DNA of 64,000 nucleotides from JAFGIG01 sp964397545 (GCA_964397545.1 CAYNIW010000007.1:1-64000); one strand, 5' to 3'; counted from the stretch's first letter, positions 17,511 to 25,206 are shown. The notes: generated by a model not told the origin, from the sequence alone. Made by a program: numbers and translations.

Positions 17511-17648
17511 TGTAAAAGTGATTTTTTGACAATCGGGCATGAAACAAAAAATTCCGGACCATGTCTGGTAATCTCTCCCAACGAAATAAATCACAACATT
17601 CCGCTTGCGCCCGTGCACCTCAATTCGACAGTTGTAAATCGTAATTGA
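17511..17648 (+). pseudogene. Relic of a MazF/PemK-like toxin gene
   Basis: In this frame the DNA reads DFLTIGHETKN then SGPCLVISPNEINHNIP and LAPV. MazF/PemK toxins have, near their start, TIG.E..K.RPC.VISPNEMN......V.AP. The match covers some 30 residues; the upstream start and the downstream catalytic part are missing and a stop follows at 17646. I see no matching antitoxin next to it. The rest of 17447-17712 holds nothing else that I can support. Confidence 0.45.
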
Positions 17649-17712
17649 GTCCCTGCCATACACCATTTGACGATTCAATGTATCGGTTTTATTATCATTG
17701 TGAGAAAAAACT

Positions 17713-18150
17713 ATGTTGGAAATCGAAAAGATAATCAACTTCGAAAAAGGTGAATACTTTAAAGACGGCTATTCTTTCGTCTTCTTTGGACAAGACGGTT
17801 CAAAATTCTATTTCAACTACGAAAGTAATTGGGCTGGTCACATTGCCGACGACGGGCATTTTTTCTGGACTGCCGGAAAATATTTTCCATCAAATACAGA
17901 ACACCATTATCATCTGGATATTCTTAATCCCCATTACATTACGGATCATATAGACGGATCAGTCCTGATTTCAGAGCAAAACGCCATTCACAGAGTCAAT
18001 CCTCTTTCAAAGACTGTAACAAAACTGATTGATTGTAAAGAATCAGGAATAGAAAGCGCCGGAAACTGTATTGTTGATTTTGAGGGAGACATTTGGGTAA
18101 ATGAAGAAGAAGAAAAGAAAGAAGATTTAACCGCGAATGAACGCGAATAG
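17713..18150 (+). CDS. Truncated hypothetical protein, 3' end replaced by a repeat
   Basis: A 145-residue beta-rich protein with repeated DG/DGS turns and GNCIVDFEGDIWVNE near its end, reminiscent of one blade of a beta-propeller (NHL or gluconolactonase-like). The last 15 residues (EEEEKKEDLTANERE) are encoded by a dispersed repeat of this genome (18118 onwards), not by propeller sequence. It therefore looks as if the repeat has replaced the 3' part of a longer gene. It may be a pseudogene. No strong ribosome binding site is seen before the ATG. Confidence 0.5.
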   Translation: MLEIEKIINFEKGEYFKDGYSFVFFGQDGSKFYFNYESNWAGHIADDGHFFWTAGKYFPSNTEHHYHLDILNPHYITDHIDGSVLISEQNAIHRVNPLSKTVTKLIDCKESGIESAGNCIVDFEGDIWVNEEEEKKEDLTANERE

Positions 18151-18236
18151 ACACTAATAAAAAGTAATAAAGAAGATTTATCCACGTATCCGATTTTTGA
18201 ATCGAAGATTCAAAATATAGTCACACGAAGAAAGAA
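18118..18236. repeat. Dispersed repeat with internal hairpin (copy 1)
   Basis: Contains GAAGATTTAACCGCGAATG followed by AACGCGAATAGACACTAA, then a second GAAGATTTATCCACG. Inside lies a perfect 9-bp stem TTTTGAATC-GAA-GATTCAAAA (18195-18215). Related arrays lie at 23878-23960 and 24632-24835. It overlaps the 3' end of the preceding gene. Confidence 0.65.
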
Positions 18237-18307
18237 TAAAAATACTTACAATAAACTACCGCCGGTTTCCGTCTTAATTGTGTAAGGAAAAATCAACAGG
18301 AGAAATT

Positions 18308-18862
18308 ATGGAAAATGCAGACAGGAGAGTGTGCTCCGTAGAACATGCCGGAGCTCTGGACACAAACCTACGGAAACTTGTTCATAATCCCAAAAGAATT
18401 CTCTGGCCGTACCTGGGGACAGGTATGACCGCGCTTGATATGGGCTGCGGACCGGGTTTTTTCACCTTGGAAATGGCAAAGATAGTGGGTAAAACAGGAA
18501 AAGTCATTGCCGCCGACATACAGGAAGGAATGCTCGACAAACTAAGGAAAAAAATATCCGGGTCGGGATTCGAAGGAATGATTTGCCCATACAAATGTCC
18601 GGATGACAGGATAGGTCTGAACGAAAAGGTTGATTTCGTCCTGATGTTCTGGATGCTCCATGAATCTGCAGATCCGGCAGGACTGATAAAAGAGGTAAAA
18701 TCAATTCTGAACAAGTATGGGAGAATTTTGCTCTGTGAGCCTTTTTTTCACGTTTCAAAAAAGGATTTCAGAAAATCTCTGGACATGTTCAAGAACAGCG
18801 GATTTTTATTTGTCGACGAACCAAAAGTATTCCTATGCAGGTCGGCGCTTCTAGAAGCATAG
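18308..18862 (+). CDS. Class I SAM-dependent methyltransferase (UbiE-like)
   Basis: A 184-residue methyltransferase with motif I ALDMGCGPGFFTLEMA, acidic motif end VIAADIQEGMLDKL, a VDFVLMFWMLHE motif III region and GRILLCEPF near the end. The N-terminal VCSVEHAGALD is typical of a widespread small branch annotated as methyltransferase domain 11 proteins. The substrate is unknown. I chose ATG 18308, with AGGAGA at 18299-18304, over an upstream in-frame start at 18278 that has no ribosome binding site and would add 10 unconserved residues. Confidence 0.82.
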   Translation: MENADRRVCSVEHAGALDTNLRKLVHNPKRILWPYLGTGMTALDMGCGPGFFTLEMAKIVGKTGKVIAADIQEGMLDKLRKKISGSGFEGMICPYKCPDDRIGLNEKVDFVLMFWMLHESADPAGLIKEVKSILNKYGRILLCEPFFHVSKKDFRKSLDMFKNSGFLFVDEPKVFLCRSALLEA

Positions 18863-18945
18863 ATCATCGTTTGACTCCCCCGCTCCTCTGTTTTAAAATA
18901 CTGTTTTTAGCTCTGGATTTTTCTGTCAAACAGGAGGACCGGAAT

Positions 18946-19686
18946 ATGGAATCACTTATGAAAGCTTACAACCGAGACCTGAAATCCCTGGATGAATTCT
19001 ACTCATTCCTCAACAAAGAAATTGAATACGAACCCGGTAAATCCACTTCGCTGGGAATAATCTACTGGGGCAGAACTGAACATATGCCTGATTTGAAAAA
19101 AGCCAGCGACAGGATAGCCTCAAACGGGACAAAGGACTTCTTTGCACTGCACGAAGCAATCCGAACTCCTTCGAAGATGAAGAAATTCGCAGTCCAGAAC
19201 AAACTCAACGAAAAGACTCTCAAAATTCTCTCTCATGACTTGAACATGTGGATGCCCCAGAGAACTGAGTTGTCAGCTATTCCACTGCTCAAAGAAAACA
19301 AGGAGGATCTTAAAAAGTTTTACGACTACGGAATTGAAGACCAGATTTCGTTTTTATCCAAATATTCCAAGAAAGAAAAGCGGAAAGATCTGGCTAAAGA
19401 CCTGAGGATAAAAATTAATGTGATCAATGAATATGTAAAAATCTGCGATTTTTTCAGGATGGGCGGAAAACTTGACGCCATCAGACCTGTAATGTTTTAT
19501 AAAATGGGTTATGACTCACACAAGAAATGGACAGAGGCAAATCCCCCAGAAATCGCAGCATCTTTTGAAAAATATCTGAAGAAAAATAAACTGGAAGGTA
19601 ATTATCTGATACCGTTCACTAAAGAACTGGTCAATGGAATTGAATGGGCTAAAGTGCATTACGGATTGTTTAAAGTTGAATATTGA
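18946..19686 (+). CDS. Hypothetical helical protein, possibly DUF4332-like
   Basis: A 246-residue soluble, strongly helical and basic protein. Two stretches (about residues 125-160 and 170-210) have a helix-hairpin-helix-like rhythm ending in a long helix, recalling DUF4332 proteins; this is a weak resemblance. I chose ATG 18946 because AGGAGG lies nine bases upstream. The frame is open further upstream to 18835 inside the methyltransferase gene, but that part has no ribosome binding site and is not needed. Confidence 0.6.
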   Translation: MESLMKAYNRDLKSLDEFYSFLNKEIEYEPGKSTSLGIIYWGRTEHMPDLKKASDRIASNGTKDFFALHEAIRTPSKMKKFAVQNKLNEKTLKILSHDLNMWMPQRTELSAIPLLKENKEDLKKFYDYGIEDQISFLSKYSKKEKRKDLAKDLRIKINVINEYVKICDFFRMGGKLDAIRPVMFYKMGYDSHKKWTEANPPEIAASFEKYLKKNKLEGNYLIPFTKELVNGIEWAKVHYGLFKVEY

Positions 19687-19819
19687 AGATTGAATAAATC
19701 TGATTCTGGTTTTTTTTATCTTGTCTTTCTTAACTCCACCCTTCGATTGTTTCAATTACTGTTTGTAGATCATTATCCTTAATATAAAATCTTTATGAGT
19801 CAAACCTTATAATTGAATT

Positions 19820-21622
19820 TTAATGCTTGTGAGTTATTTCCTCTTCACATGAACCGTTAATTGGACTGCGCTTGAAGTAATTCGTATGCAAAAGTTTATG
19901 GGAGAGTTCGCCCAGCGGTTCGCCGAGAAACTTCGCATAGATACCTTCAGCACCCATCACCGCAGGATTTTCGTGAGACTGTCTTTTTGCCATGCTCCTG
20001 TCTTCGGCGTAAAGTCCTTCTCCTCTTCGAGCCTTTTTAGCCATTGTGCTCCCCAGGGGCTGACCTCCACCTCCCACACACCCTCCGGGACAGGCCATTA
20101 TCTCGATGAATGCATATTCACTTTTACCGTTATTTTTCAGCTGTTCACGGATTTTATTAAGAAGCCTGCGGGCATTTCCGAGTCCGTGCGTCACCGCAAC
20201 TTTTATGCTGAGTTCTCCGAAATCTTTCGTTGGAATTGTGATAGAGGCTTCTTTGATCCCTTCCTGACCCCGGATCGGTTTCACATCCAGATCTTTCATA
20301 TTTTCTCCGGTCAGAAGAAACCACGCTGATCTTATTGCCGCTTCCATTACTCCGCCGGTAGCGCCGAAAATCGTCCCAGCGCCTGTGTATTGACCCATCA
20401 AATCATCCGCAGAGGCTGGTTCAATATTCTTAAAGTCTATCCCGGCTTCCTTTATCATTTTTACGAACTCTCTCGTAGTAAGGACAAAATCGACGTCCTG
20501 AAATCCTGAATCGCGCATTTCAGGCCTTTTTGCTTCGAATTTTTTTGCGGTGCAGGGCATGATCGAAACGCTGACAATTTTTGAAGGATCTATTCCGTAT
20601 TCTTTTGCGAAATAAGTCTTGGAAAGCGTTCCGAACATCTGTTGGGGGGATTTGCATGTGGATATGTGCTGAGCGTAATCAGGGAAATTGGTTTCCATGA
20701 ATTTAATCCAGCCCGGAGAACAAGATGTTATCAGCGGAAGGGATCCGCCTTCTTTAATTCTTTTCACCAACTCGGATCCTTCTTCGAGAATTGTCAGGTC
20801 CGCGGCAAAATTCGTGTCAAATACATAGTCGAAACCGATTTTCTTCAAAGCGGCATACATCTTCCCGGGCGTCGCCTGCCCCGGTTCCATTCCAAATTCT
20901 TCCGCTATTGAAACCCTGACCGATGGAGCCTCCTGAACTATTACTGTTTTTTCAGGATCGAATATTGAGTTCCATACTCCTTCGATTTCATTTGATTCTC
21001 TTATCGCTCCTGTGGGACAGACTGCAGAACACTGGCCGCAATTTACGCATGGGCTCTCGCCCAAACCCTTTCTGAAAAAAGTGTTTACGTTGGCTTGAAA
21101 TCCTCTGTCAATAAAATTTATAGCATTTACCGTTTGAATTTCATTGCAGACGGTAATGCATCTGCCGCATTGAATGCATTTATTCGGATCTCTTATTACC
21201 GAAACGCTGGATTCGTCTAAGTCCTCATTGGACTGAATTTTTGCGTATTTATTCGTATCAGCTCCTATAAGCTCGGAGAGAATCTGAAGCTCACATTTTC
21301 CATTGGCTGAACAGGAAGGGCATGAAACGTCGTGGTCAGACAGAATCAGCTCGAGCAGAGACTTTCTCATGTCTCTCAATTTCTTGGAATTAGTGGTGAT
21401 TATCATTCCGTTTTCAATGGAAGTGCAACAGGATCTTTTCGGTATTTGCTGGCCTTGAATTTCCACGACGCATAAGCCGCACGATCCCGAGGGTTTCAGA
21501 TCTTCATGATAACAAAGTGTCGGCACATAGACACCGGCATTTTTTGCCGCTTCGAGTATTGTCATCTCTTTTTCAGCTATCACTTCTTTTTTATCTATAA
21601 TAATTTTTATACTTTCAGTCAT
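19820..21622 (-). CDS. hydA: NADH-linked [FeFe] hydrogenase catalytic subunit HydA
   Basis: Catalytic subunit that makes or consumes H2 in the cytoplasm, with electrons passed by the HydC-HydB partner. Domains in order: an N-terminal [2Fe-2S] ferredoxin domain (Cys37, 48, 51, 65), the His97-Cys101-Cys104-Cys110 [4Fe-4S] site, a 2x[4Fe-4S] domain (Cys149/152/155/159 and 192/195/198/202), then the H-cluster domain. All three H-cluster motifs are intact: TSCSPGW (299-305), MPCTAKKFE (355-363) and MACPGGCVGGG (509-519). The 600-residue length and domain order match trimeric electron-bifurcating (group A3-type) or NADH-dependent hydrogenases. It overlaps the upstream hydCB gene by eight bases. No HydEFG maturases lie in the window. 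Confidence 0.95.
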   Translation of the reverse strand: MTESIKIIIDKKEVIAEKEMTILEAAKNAGVYVPTLCYHEDLKPSGSCGLCVVEIQGQQIPKRSCCTSIENGMIITTNSKKLRDMRKSLLELILSDHDVSCPSCSANGKCELQILSELIGADTNKYAKIQSNEDLDESSVSVIRDPNKCIQCGRCITVCNEIQTVNAINFIDRGFQANVNTFFRKGLGESPCVNCGQCSAVCPTGAIRESNEIEGVWNSIFDPEKTVIVQEAPSVRVSIAEEFGMEPGQATPGKMYAALKKIGFDYVFDTNFAADLTILEEGSELVKRIKEGGSLPLITSCSPGWIKFMETNFPDYAQHISTCKSPQQMFGTLSKTYFAKEYGIDPSKIVSVSIMPCTAKKFEAKRPEMRDSGFQDVDFVLTTREFVKMIKEAGIDFKNIEPASADDLMGQYTGAGTIFGATGGVMEAAIRSAWFLLTGENMKDLDVKPIRGQEGIKEASITIPTKDFGELSIKVAVTHGLGNARRLLNKIREQLKNNGKSEYAFIEIMACPGGCVGGGGQPLGSTMAKKARRGEGLYAEDRSMAKRQSHENPAVMGAEGIYAKFLGEPLGELSHKLLHTNYFKRSPINGSCEEEITHKH

Positions 21623-23378
21623 TTATTCCTCCTGCTGTTTTTAATGAGTTTTTTTCCCGAACCAGCTCTTTACCGAAGTTTTTTATCGCGCTTTTCACTG
21701 GATTAATGAGAGACTGGCCGAGAGGGCACAAAGAAGTATTCTTCATCAGCTCGCAGATCTCCACCATTTGGTTTAAATCTTTTTCAGTCTCGAATGTATT
21801 CAAAAGCTCCACGAGCTGACGAGTTCCTATTCTGCAAGGACTGCATTGTCCACAGGATTCATGGAGAAAAAATTCCAGAACTGATCTGAGGTTAGACAGT
21901 ATCGAAGATTCTTCATCTAATACGAGAATGGAACCTGAACCGAGAACTGCTCCGATTTCGTTCAGGCTCTCAAAATCCATGCTCACGCTCAGCTGCTTTT
22001 TCGGCAAATAGGTCCCGGAGGCTCCTCCGATGAGCGCTGCTTTGAATTTTTTTCCGACTTTCATTCCTCCGGCGTGTTCTTCAATTATTTTTTTGAGTGG
22101 GATCCCCATTTCGGCTTCAGTCACGCAGGGATTTTGAACTTTTCCGGAAACAGTGAAAATCTTTGTCCCGCTCGATTTATCCGTTCCCAGTGTTTTAAAC
22201 CATTTCCCTCCATTTAACACTATCTCAGGAATATTGAATAACGTCTCGACATTATTGATAAGAGAGGGTTTTTTCCATAAGCCGGATTCGGTTGGAAAAG
22301 GAGGTTTGATCCTTGGATATCCTCTTTTACCTTCTATGGATTCGAGAAGCGCAGTTTCATCTCCGCAGACATAAGCTCCGGCTCCTCTTATAATCTCTAT
22401 GTCAAAATCATATCCCGAACCAAATATGCTGCTTCCGAGAAAACCCGCTTTCCGTGCTTTGCTTATCGTATTGACCAATTCATCATAAGAACGTTCGTAT
22501 TCACCCCTGAGGTAGACAAATCCTTTGCACGCTCCTATGGCATATCCTGCAATAATCATCGCCTCGATAATCTGCATGGGGTTGTTTTCCATCAATATTC
22601 TGTCTTTTGATGTCCCCGGTTCGCCTTCGTCAGCGTTGCAGATTACGTATTTTCCTCTTGAATCACTGTTTTTTGCGCTCTCCCATTTTATGTAGGCCGG
22701 AAATCCCGCTCCTCCTCTTCCCCTCAAACCTGACTCTTTCAATTCCGATATGATTTTTTCAGAGCTCAACTTTTCATTTAATATTTTCTCCAGAGCCTCG
22801 AACTTAAACTTATCGCTTCCAGATAAGCCTGTTTTTTGAGGAAAACATTTTTCAAGGAGTAAGCCTTTTTGCCCTATTCTGTTAACAGATTTTTGCTCGC
22901 CGATAAATATCGATTTTTTCTTTATCTTTTCTTTTATGTCTGAAATAATATTTAATGTCTTCTTCGGCGTGAGATTTCCGTGAGGTTTTCCGTTTATCAA
23001 GATAGCGGGAGCCGTTTCACACAAGCCGAGGCATGAAGATTTTTCAAGTGTGAAAAGGCCGTCTTTTGTAGTTTCTCCCCACGTGATGCCCAAAATTTTC
23101 TGTATCTCTTTTGAAATCCGGGTGGATCCCATGAGATCACATGTAGGGGAACCGCATATCCTTATTATATATCTGCCCCTCGGTTTAAAGCTGAACATTG
23201 TGTAAAAGGAAGCAACGCTATACACGTATCCGCTTGGAATTTCGAAATACTCGGATACTTTTATTATATCGTCTTTTGTCAGATAACTATCTTTTCTGGC
23301 ATCTTGAATTTCATGCAGGGCGTTCAGAAGATTGTCTTCAGATTTTGAAAATTTTTGCAAAATTGCAGTTGCTTTCAC
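21615..23378 (-). CDS. hydB: Fused HydC-HydB (NuoE-NuoF-like) hydrogenase subunit
   Basis: Electron-transfer partner of HydA that oxidises or reduces NAD(H). From the GTG start: a NuoE/HydC-like thioredoxin-fold [2Fe-2S] domain (about 1-150; Cys75, 80, 116, 120) fused to a NuoF/HydB-like domain with the FMN/NADH motif GLRGRGGAGFP (217-227), NADEGEPGTSKDR and the [4Fe-4S] motif ESCGQCSPCR plus a later Cys (about 515-570). The 2x[4Fe-4S] ferredoxin tail seen at the C-terminus of Thermotoga-type HydB is absent; the protein ends about 45 residues after the cluster. I prefer GTG 23378, with AAGGAG six bases upstream, because homologues start here. ATG 23444, with GGAG upstream, would add 22 unconserved residues. 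Confidence 0.93.
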   Translation of the reverse strand: MKATAILQKFSKSEDNLLNALHEIQDARKDSYLTKDDIIKVSEYFEIPSGYVYSVASFYTMFSFKPRGRYIIRICGSPTCDLMGSTRISKEIQKILGITWGETTKDGLFTLEKSSCLGLCETAPAILINGKPHGNLTPKKTLNIISDIKEKIKKKSIFIGEQKSVNRIGQKGLLLEKCFPQKTGLSGSDKFKFEALEKILNEKLSSEKIISELKESGLRGRGGAGFPAYIKWESAKNSDSRGKYVICNADEGEPGTSKDRILMENNPMQIIEAMIIAGYAIGACKGFVYLRGEYERSYDELVNTISKARKAGFLGSSIFGSGYDFDIEIIRGAGAYVCGDETALLESIEGKRGYPRIKPPFPTESGLWKKPSLINNVETLFNIPEIVLNGGKWFKTLGTDKSSGTKIFTVSGKVQNPCVTEAEMGIPLKKIIEEHAGGMKVGKKFKAALIGGASGTYLPKKQLSVSMDFESLNEIGAVLGSGSILVLDEESSILSNLRSVLEFFLHESCGQCSPCRIGTRQLVELLNTFETEKDLNQMVEICELMKNTSLCPLGQSLINPVKSAIKNFGKELVREKNSLKTAGGIND

Positions 23379-23494
23379 ATATATCTCCTTTTTGAATATT
23401 TTTTTTGCCATCAAACATTTGCCGTGAATTTTATTAACAGACATAATGGATTTCTCCGCCTAAAGGTCGGAAAAAAACTGTCAATAAATTGATT

Positions 23495-23533
23495 TTAAGG
23501 GGGATCTATACAAACTTTTACTTTGCACATCAT
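23495..23533 (-). other. Possible 12-codon leader peptide before hydCB
   Basis: Directly after the leader RNA, AAAAGGAG is followed by ATGATG and a 12-codon frame reading MMCKVKVCIDPP, ended by TAA at 23495. The ribosome binding site is excellent but also forms the 3' side of the leader RNA's terminal helix. It could be a regulatory upstream peptide, the stub of a lost gene, or chance. Confidence 0.25.
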
Positions 23534-23634
23534 GATCTCCTTTTCAAAAAATGGAAGGCGGAGCCGTTTCCAATTCCACCCTGTCGGTCTTCAGGCATGG
23601 CATATACTGCTTTAGTCTTGAAAACTCGGAGTCC
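23534..23634 (-). promoter_or_regulatory. Moco/Tuco-riboswitch-like leader RNA before hydCB-hydA
   Basis: Minus strand: ACTCCGAG at the 5' end pairs with GGAG at the 3' end (CTCC/GGAG). A 6-bp helix GGTGGA/TCCGCC encloses GGAAACGG, and CCTTCC then leads to TTTGAAAAGGAG. The order GAG, CTAAAG, GACCG, AGGGTG, GGAAACG, a C-rich CCTYCC box and GAAAAGGAG or GGAAAGGAG is shared with the riboswitch before wtpB (5989-6097). A strong promoter ends just upstream, so this is a genuine 5' leader. Membership of the Moco family needs a covariance search. Confidence 0.5.
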
Positions 23635-23639
23635 TGCTT

Positions 23640-23669
23640 AAGATATCATTGATGTTTTTTTTTTGTCAA
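23640..23669 (-). promoter_or_regulatory. Promoter of the hydrogenase leader RNA
   Basis: TTGACA (23664-23669), an 18-base A-rich spacer and TATCTT (23640-23645) on the minus strand. The predicted transcript start, about 23633, coincides with the 5' end of the riboswitch-like structure. The remaining 23670-23877 is AT-rich with a 9-bp inverted repeat TGAGCGGAA...TTCCGCTCA (23786-23842) and no gene that I can support. Confidence 0.65.
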
Positions 23670-23877
23670 GGGTGAAAGCGAATGTCCCGAATCAAGATCA
23701 ACTAAATATCCATTTTTTTATTAATATTATATGTGGTAGTATAAAATTTCTGTTTTTTTGCTCTATTGAAATTGAAAAGGCTTAATGAGCGGAAAATACC
23801 GGATTATAGACTGATTTGAATAATATTGATAACTTCCGCTCAATAATTTAATGCAACACTCGCATGATAGAATAAGA

Positions 23878-23960
23878 GATATCCACCACGAAGCGTGGGA
23901 AGCGTCGCTTCCAGTCTTATTTGCTAAAAGCAAATAAGAGACCTGCACGAAGGGAAGAAA
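23878..23960. repeat. Dispersed repeat with three hairpins (copy 2)
   Basis: Begins GAGATATCCACCACGAAG and carries CCACG-AAG-CGTGG (23886-23898), GGAAGCG-T-CGCTTCC (23897-23911) and a perfect 11-bp stem TCTTATTTGCT-AAA-AGCAAATAAGA (23915-23939), then CCTGCACGAAGGGAAG. It shares the CACGAA frame and purine-rich tail with the arrays at 18118 and 24632, but the hairpin sequences differ. Confidence 0.6.
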
Positions 23961-24098
23961 AAAGAAACAAAAAATAAAAGAAAATTATTCTTGACTAAAA
24001 ACAATCTAACATATTGGTTACAACTATCTGCATTAATGTTTTCAATAAACTAATTAATTGAAATTTAATCATTATCATTTAAAATTAATACAATATTT

Positions 24099-24572
24099 AT
24101 GTGGGAAGTGAACTGGAAAACCACAATAATTTTCGGAATTATTTTTGCCGTTATAACGGTGGTGTTGTTTTTTTTGGGACTTGACCTCTTTCCCATTCAA
24201 TTGGACATTTCAAATTCCGAAAAAAAAGTGATGGTTATTCTCGGTTTCGCTATGATTGTTTTCACATCAGGCACTTTTTTATCTCTTTTGATATATCAGA
24301 TAATTCAACAAAGACGGCTTGAGTATTTCGGTAGAAACGGTGTTCGTGCAGTTGCGACAATACTTTCAGCGAAAGAAACAGACGAAGATACACATGATGC
24401 CAATCAATTTGACATAGAGATGAGGATTTCCATACCAGGTGAAATGGATTACTATATCAAAAAGAAATTTCACGTTCGTAAATCTTCTCTGTATAGACTC
24501 CAGCCCGGTGAGTCTTTTGAAGTCCTTGTCGACAAAAATAACCGGAATAATGTTTTTATTGAGATCAGTTAA
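24099..24572 (+). CDS. Hypothetical membrane protein, DUF3592-like layout
   Basis: A 157-residue protein with two N-terminal hydrophobic segments (about 9-28 and 44-68), then a basic stretch and a 90-residue beta-rich domain containing GRNGVRAVATILSAKET and ending VDKNNRNNVFIEIS. The layout (membrane anchor, .G..a.A.I......, and a final DP/DKNNP-like turn) resembles DUF3592 and related small membrane proteins, but similarity to the copy at 9180 is weak. Function unknown. It is flanked on both sides by hairpin-bearing repeats. Confidence 0.6.
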   Translation: MWEVNWKTTIIFGIIFAVITVVLFFLGLDLFPIQLDISNSEKKVMVILGFAMIVFTSGTFLSLLIYQIIQQRRLEYFGRNGVRAVATILSAKETDEDTHDANQFDIEMRISIPGEMDYYIKKKFHVRKSSLYRLQPGESFEVLVDKNNRNNVFIEIS

Positions 24573-24631
24573 CAATAAGTAGAATAATAAAGAAAGAACA
24601 GCCGTGAAAGAGCAGAAGGGAAGAGAAAAAG

Positions 24632-24835
24632 AAAATTTAACCGCGAATCCGATTTTTCATCGAAATGAAAAATCGTTACACAAAGAAAAAAAAAGAAGAT
24701 TTAACCTCGAATCCGATTTTTCATAGATATGAAAAAATCGTTACGCGAATTGACACTAAGGGAAGAAAAGAAGAAAGAAGAATAAATATTAACCACGAAT
24801 TAAACACGAATCCGATTTTTCATAGATATGAAAAA
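24632..24835. repeat. Tandem dispersed repeat with hairpins, ending at the gap (copy 3)
   Basis: Three tandem units of about 65-80 bases, each with a TTAACCGCGAATCC or related lead-in, a hairpin and GTTACRCRAA then an AAGAAGAAAG-type tail. Unit 1 has a perfect 11-bp stem CGATTTTTCAT-CGAA-ATGAAAAATCG (24650-24675). Units 2 and 3 carry CGATTTTTCATA-GA-TATGAAAAAATCG with one bulge. The repeat runs into the 100-N gap and probably caused the assembly break. Confidence 0.75.
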
Positions 24836-24935
24836 NNNNNNNNNNNNNNNNNNNNNNNNNNNNNNNNNNNNNNNNNNNNNNNNNNNNNNNNNNNNNNNNN
24901 NNNNNNNNNNNNNNNNNNNNNNNNNNNNNNNNNNN
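24836..24935. other. Assembly gap (100 N)
   Basis: Exactly 100 N, a placeholder size. The left flank is the tandem repeat; the right flank is the end of a coding sequence. The missing amount is unknown. Confidence 0.95.
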
Positions 24936-25022
24936 GAAAGCGGATATGAATATCTACTTACAAGAGACGGTCCTATCCCCACTCCCCTTATATTCACTGT
25001 ATGCGGAGGATTCAGGTTGTAA
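24936..25022 (+). CDS. C-terminal fragment of a probable outer-membrane beta-barrel protein
   Basis: The frame starts in the gap and encodes 28 residues ending LIFTVCGGFRL before TAA (25020-25022). Alternating hydrophobic residues with glycines and a hydrophobic last residue are typical of the final strand of outer-membrane barrels, the BAM recognition signal. The rest of the gene is lost in the gap. 25023-25190 holds nothing else I can support. Confidence 0.4.
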   Translation, partial: ESGYEYLLTRDGPIPTPLIFTVCGGFRL

Positions 25023-25206
25023 TATAACTGATCTGCAGAATCAAGCTCTTCATAAAGCCTTTTTAAACATTCTTTCCTTTAAGATATTCTCTATGAGGAA
25101 AACCACAAAATTTACAACTGAAAATCGGTATATGCTATGCTAAAAGCAATATGACGAGCTTTTACATCATATTCAACTGTCCACTGCATAAAAGAGGATC
25201 CGCTCA

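Noticed and set aside
17472..17738. 88-codon minus-strand frame opposite the MazF-like relic
   Set aside because: It is antisense to the toxin-like match and starts inside the next gene; no recognisable protein pattern.
23786..23842. 9-bp inverted repeat TGAGCGGAA...TTCCGCTCA as an insertion-sequence end or attachment site
   Set aside because: The 39-base interior holds no gene, there are no target-site duplications, and no transposase is nearby. It may be a protein-binding site or chance.
24665..24949. 94-codon plus-strand frame running through the repeat and the gap
   Set aside because: It is the translation of three repeat units (SNPIFHRYEK repeated) plus the N run; it has no ribosome binding site and no independent sequence.
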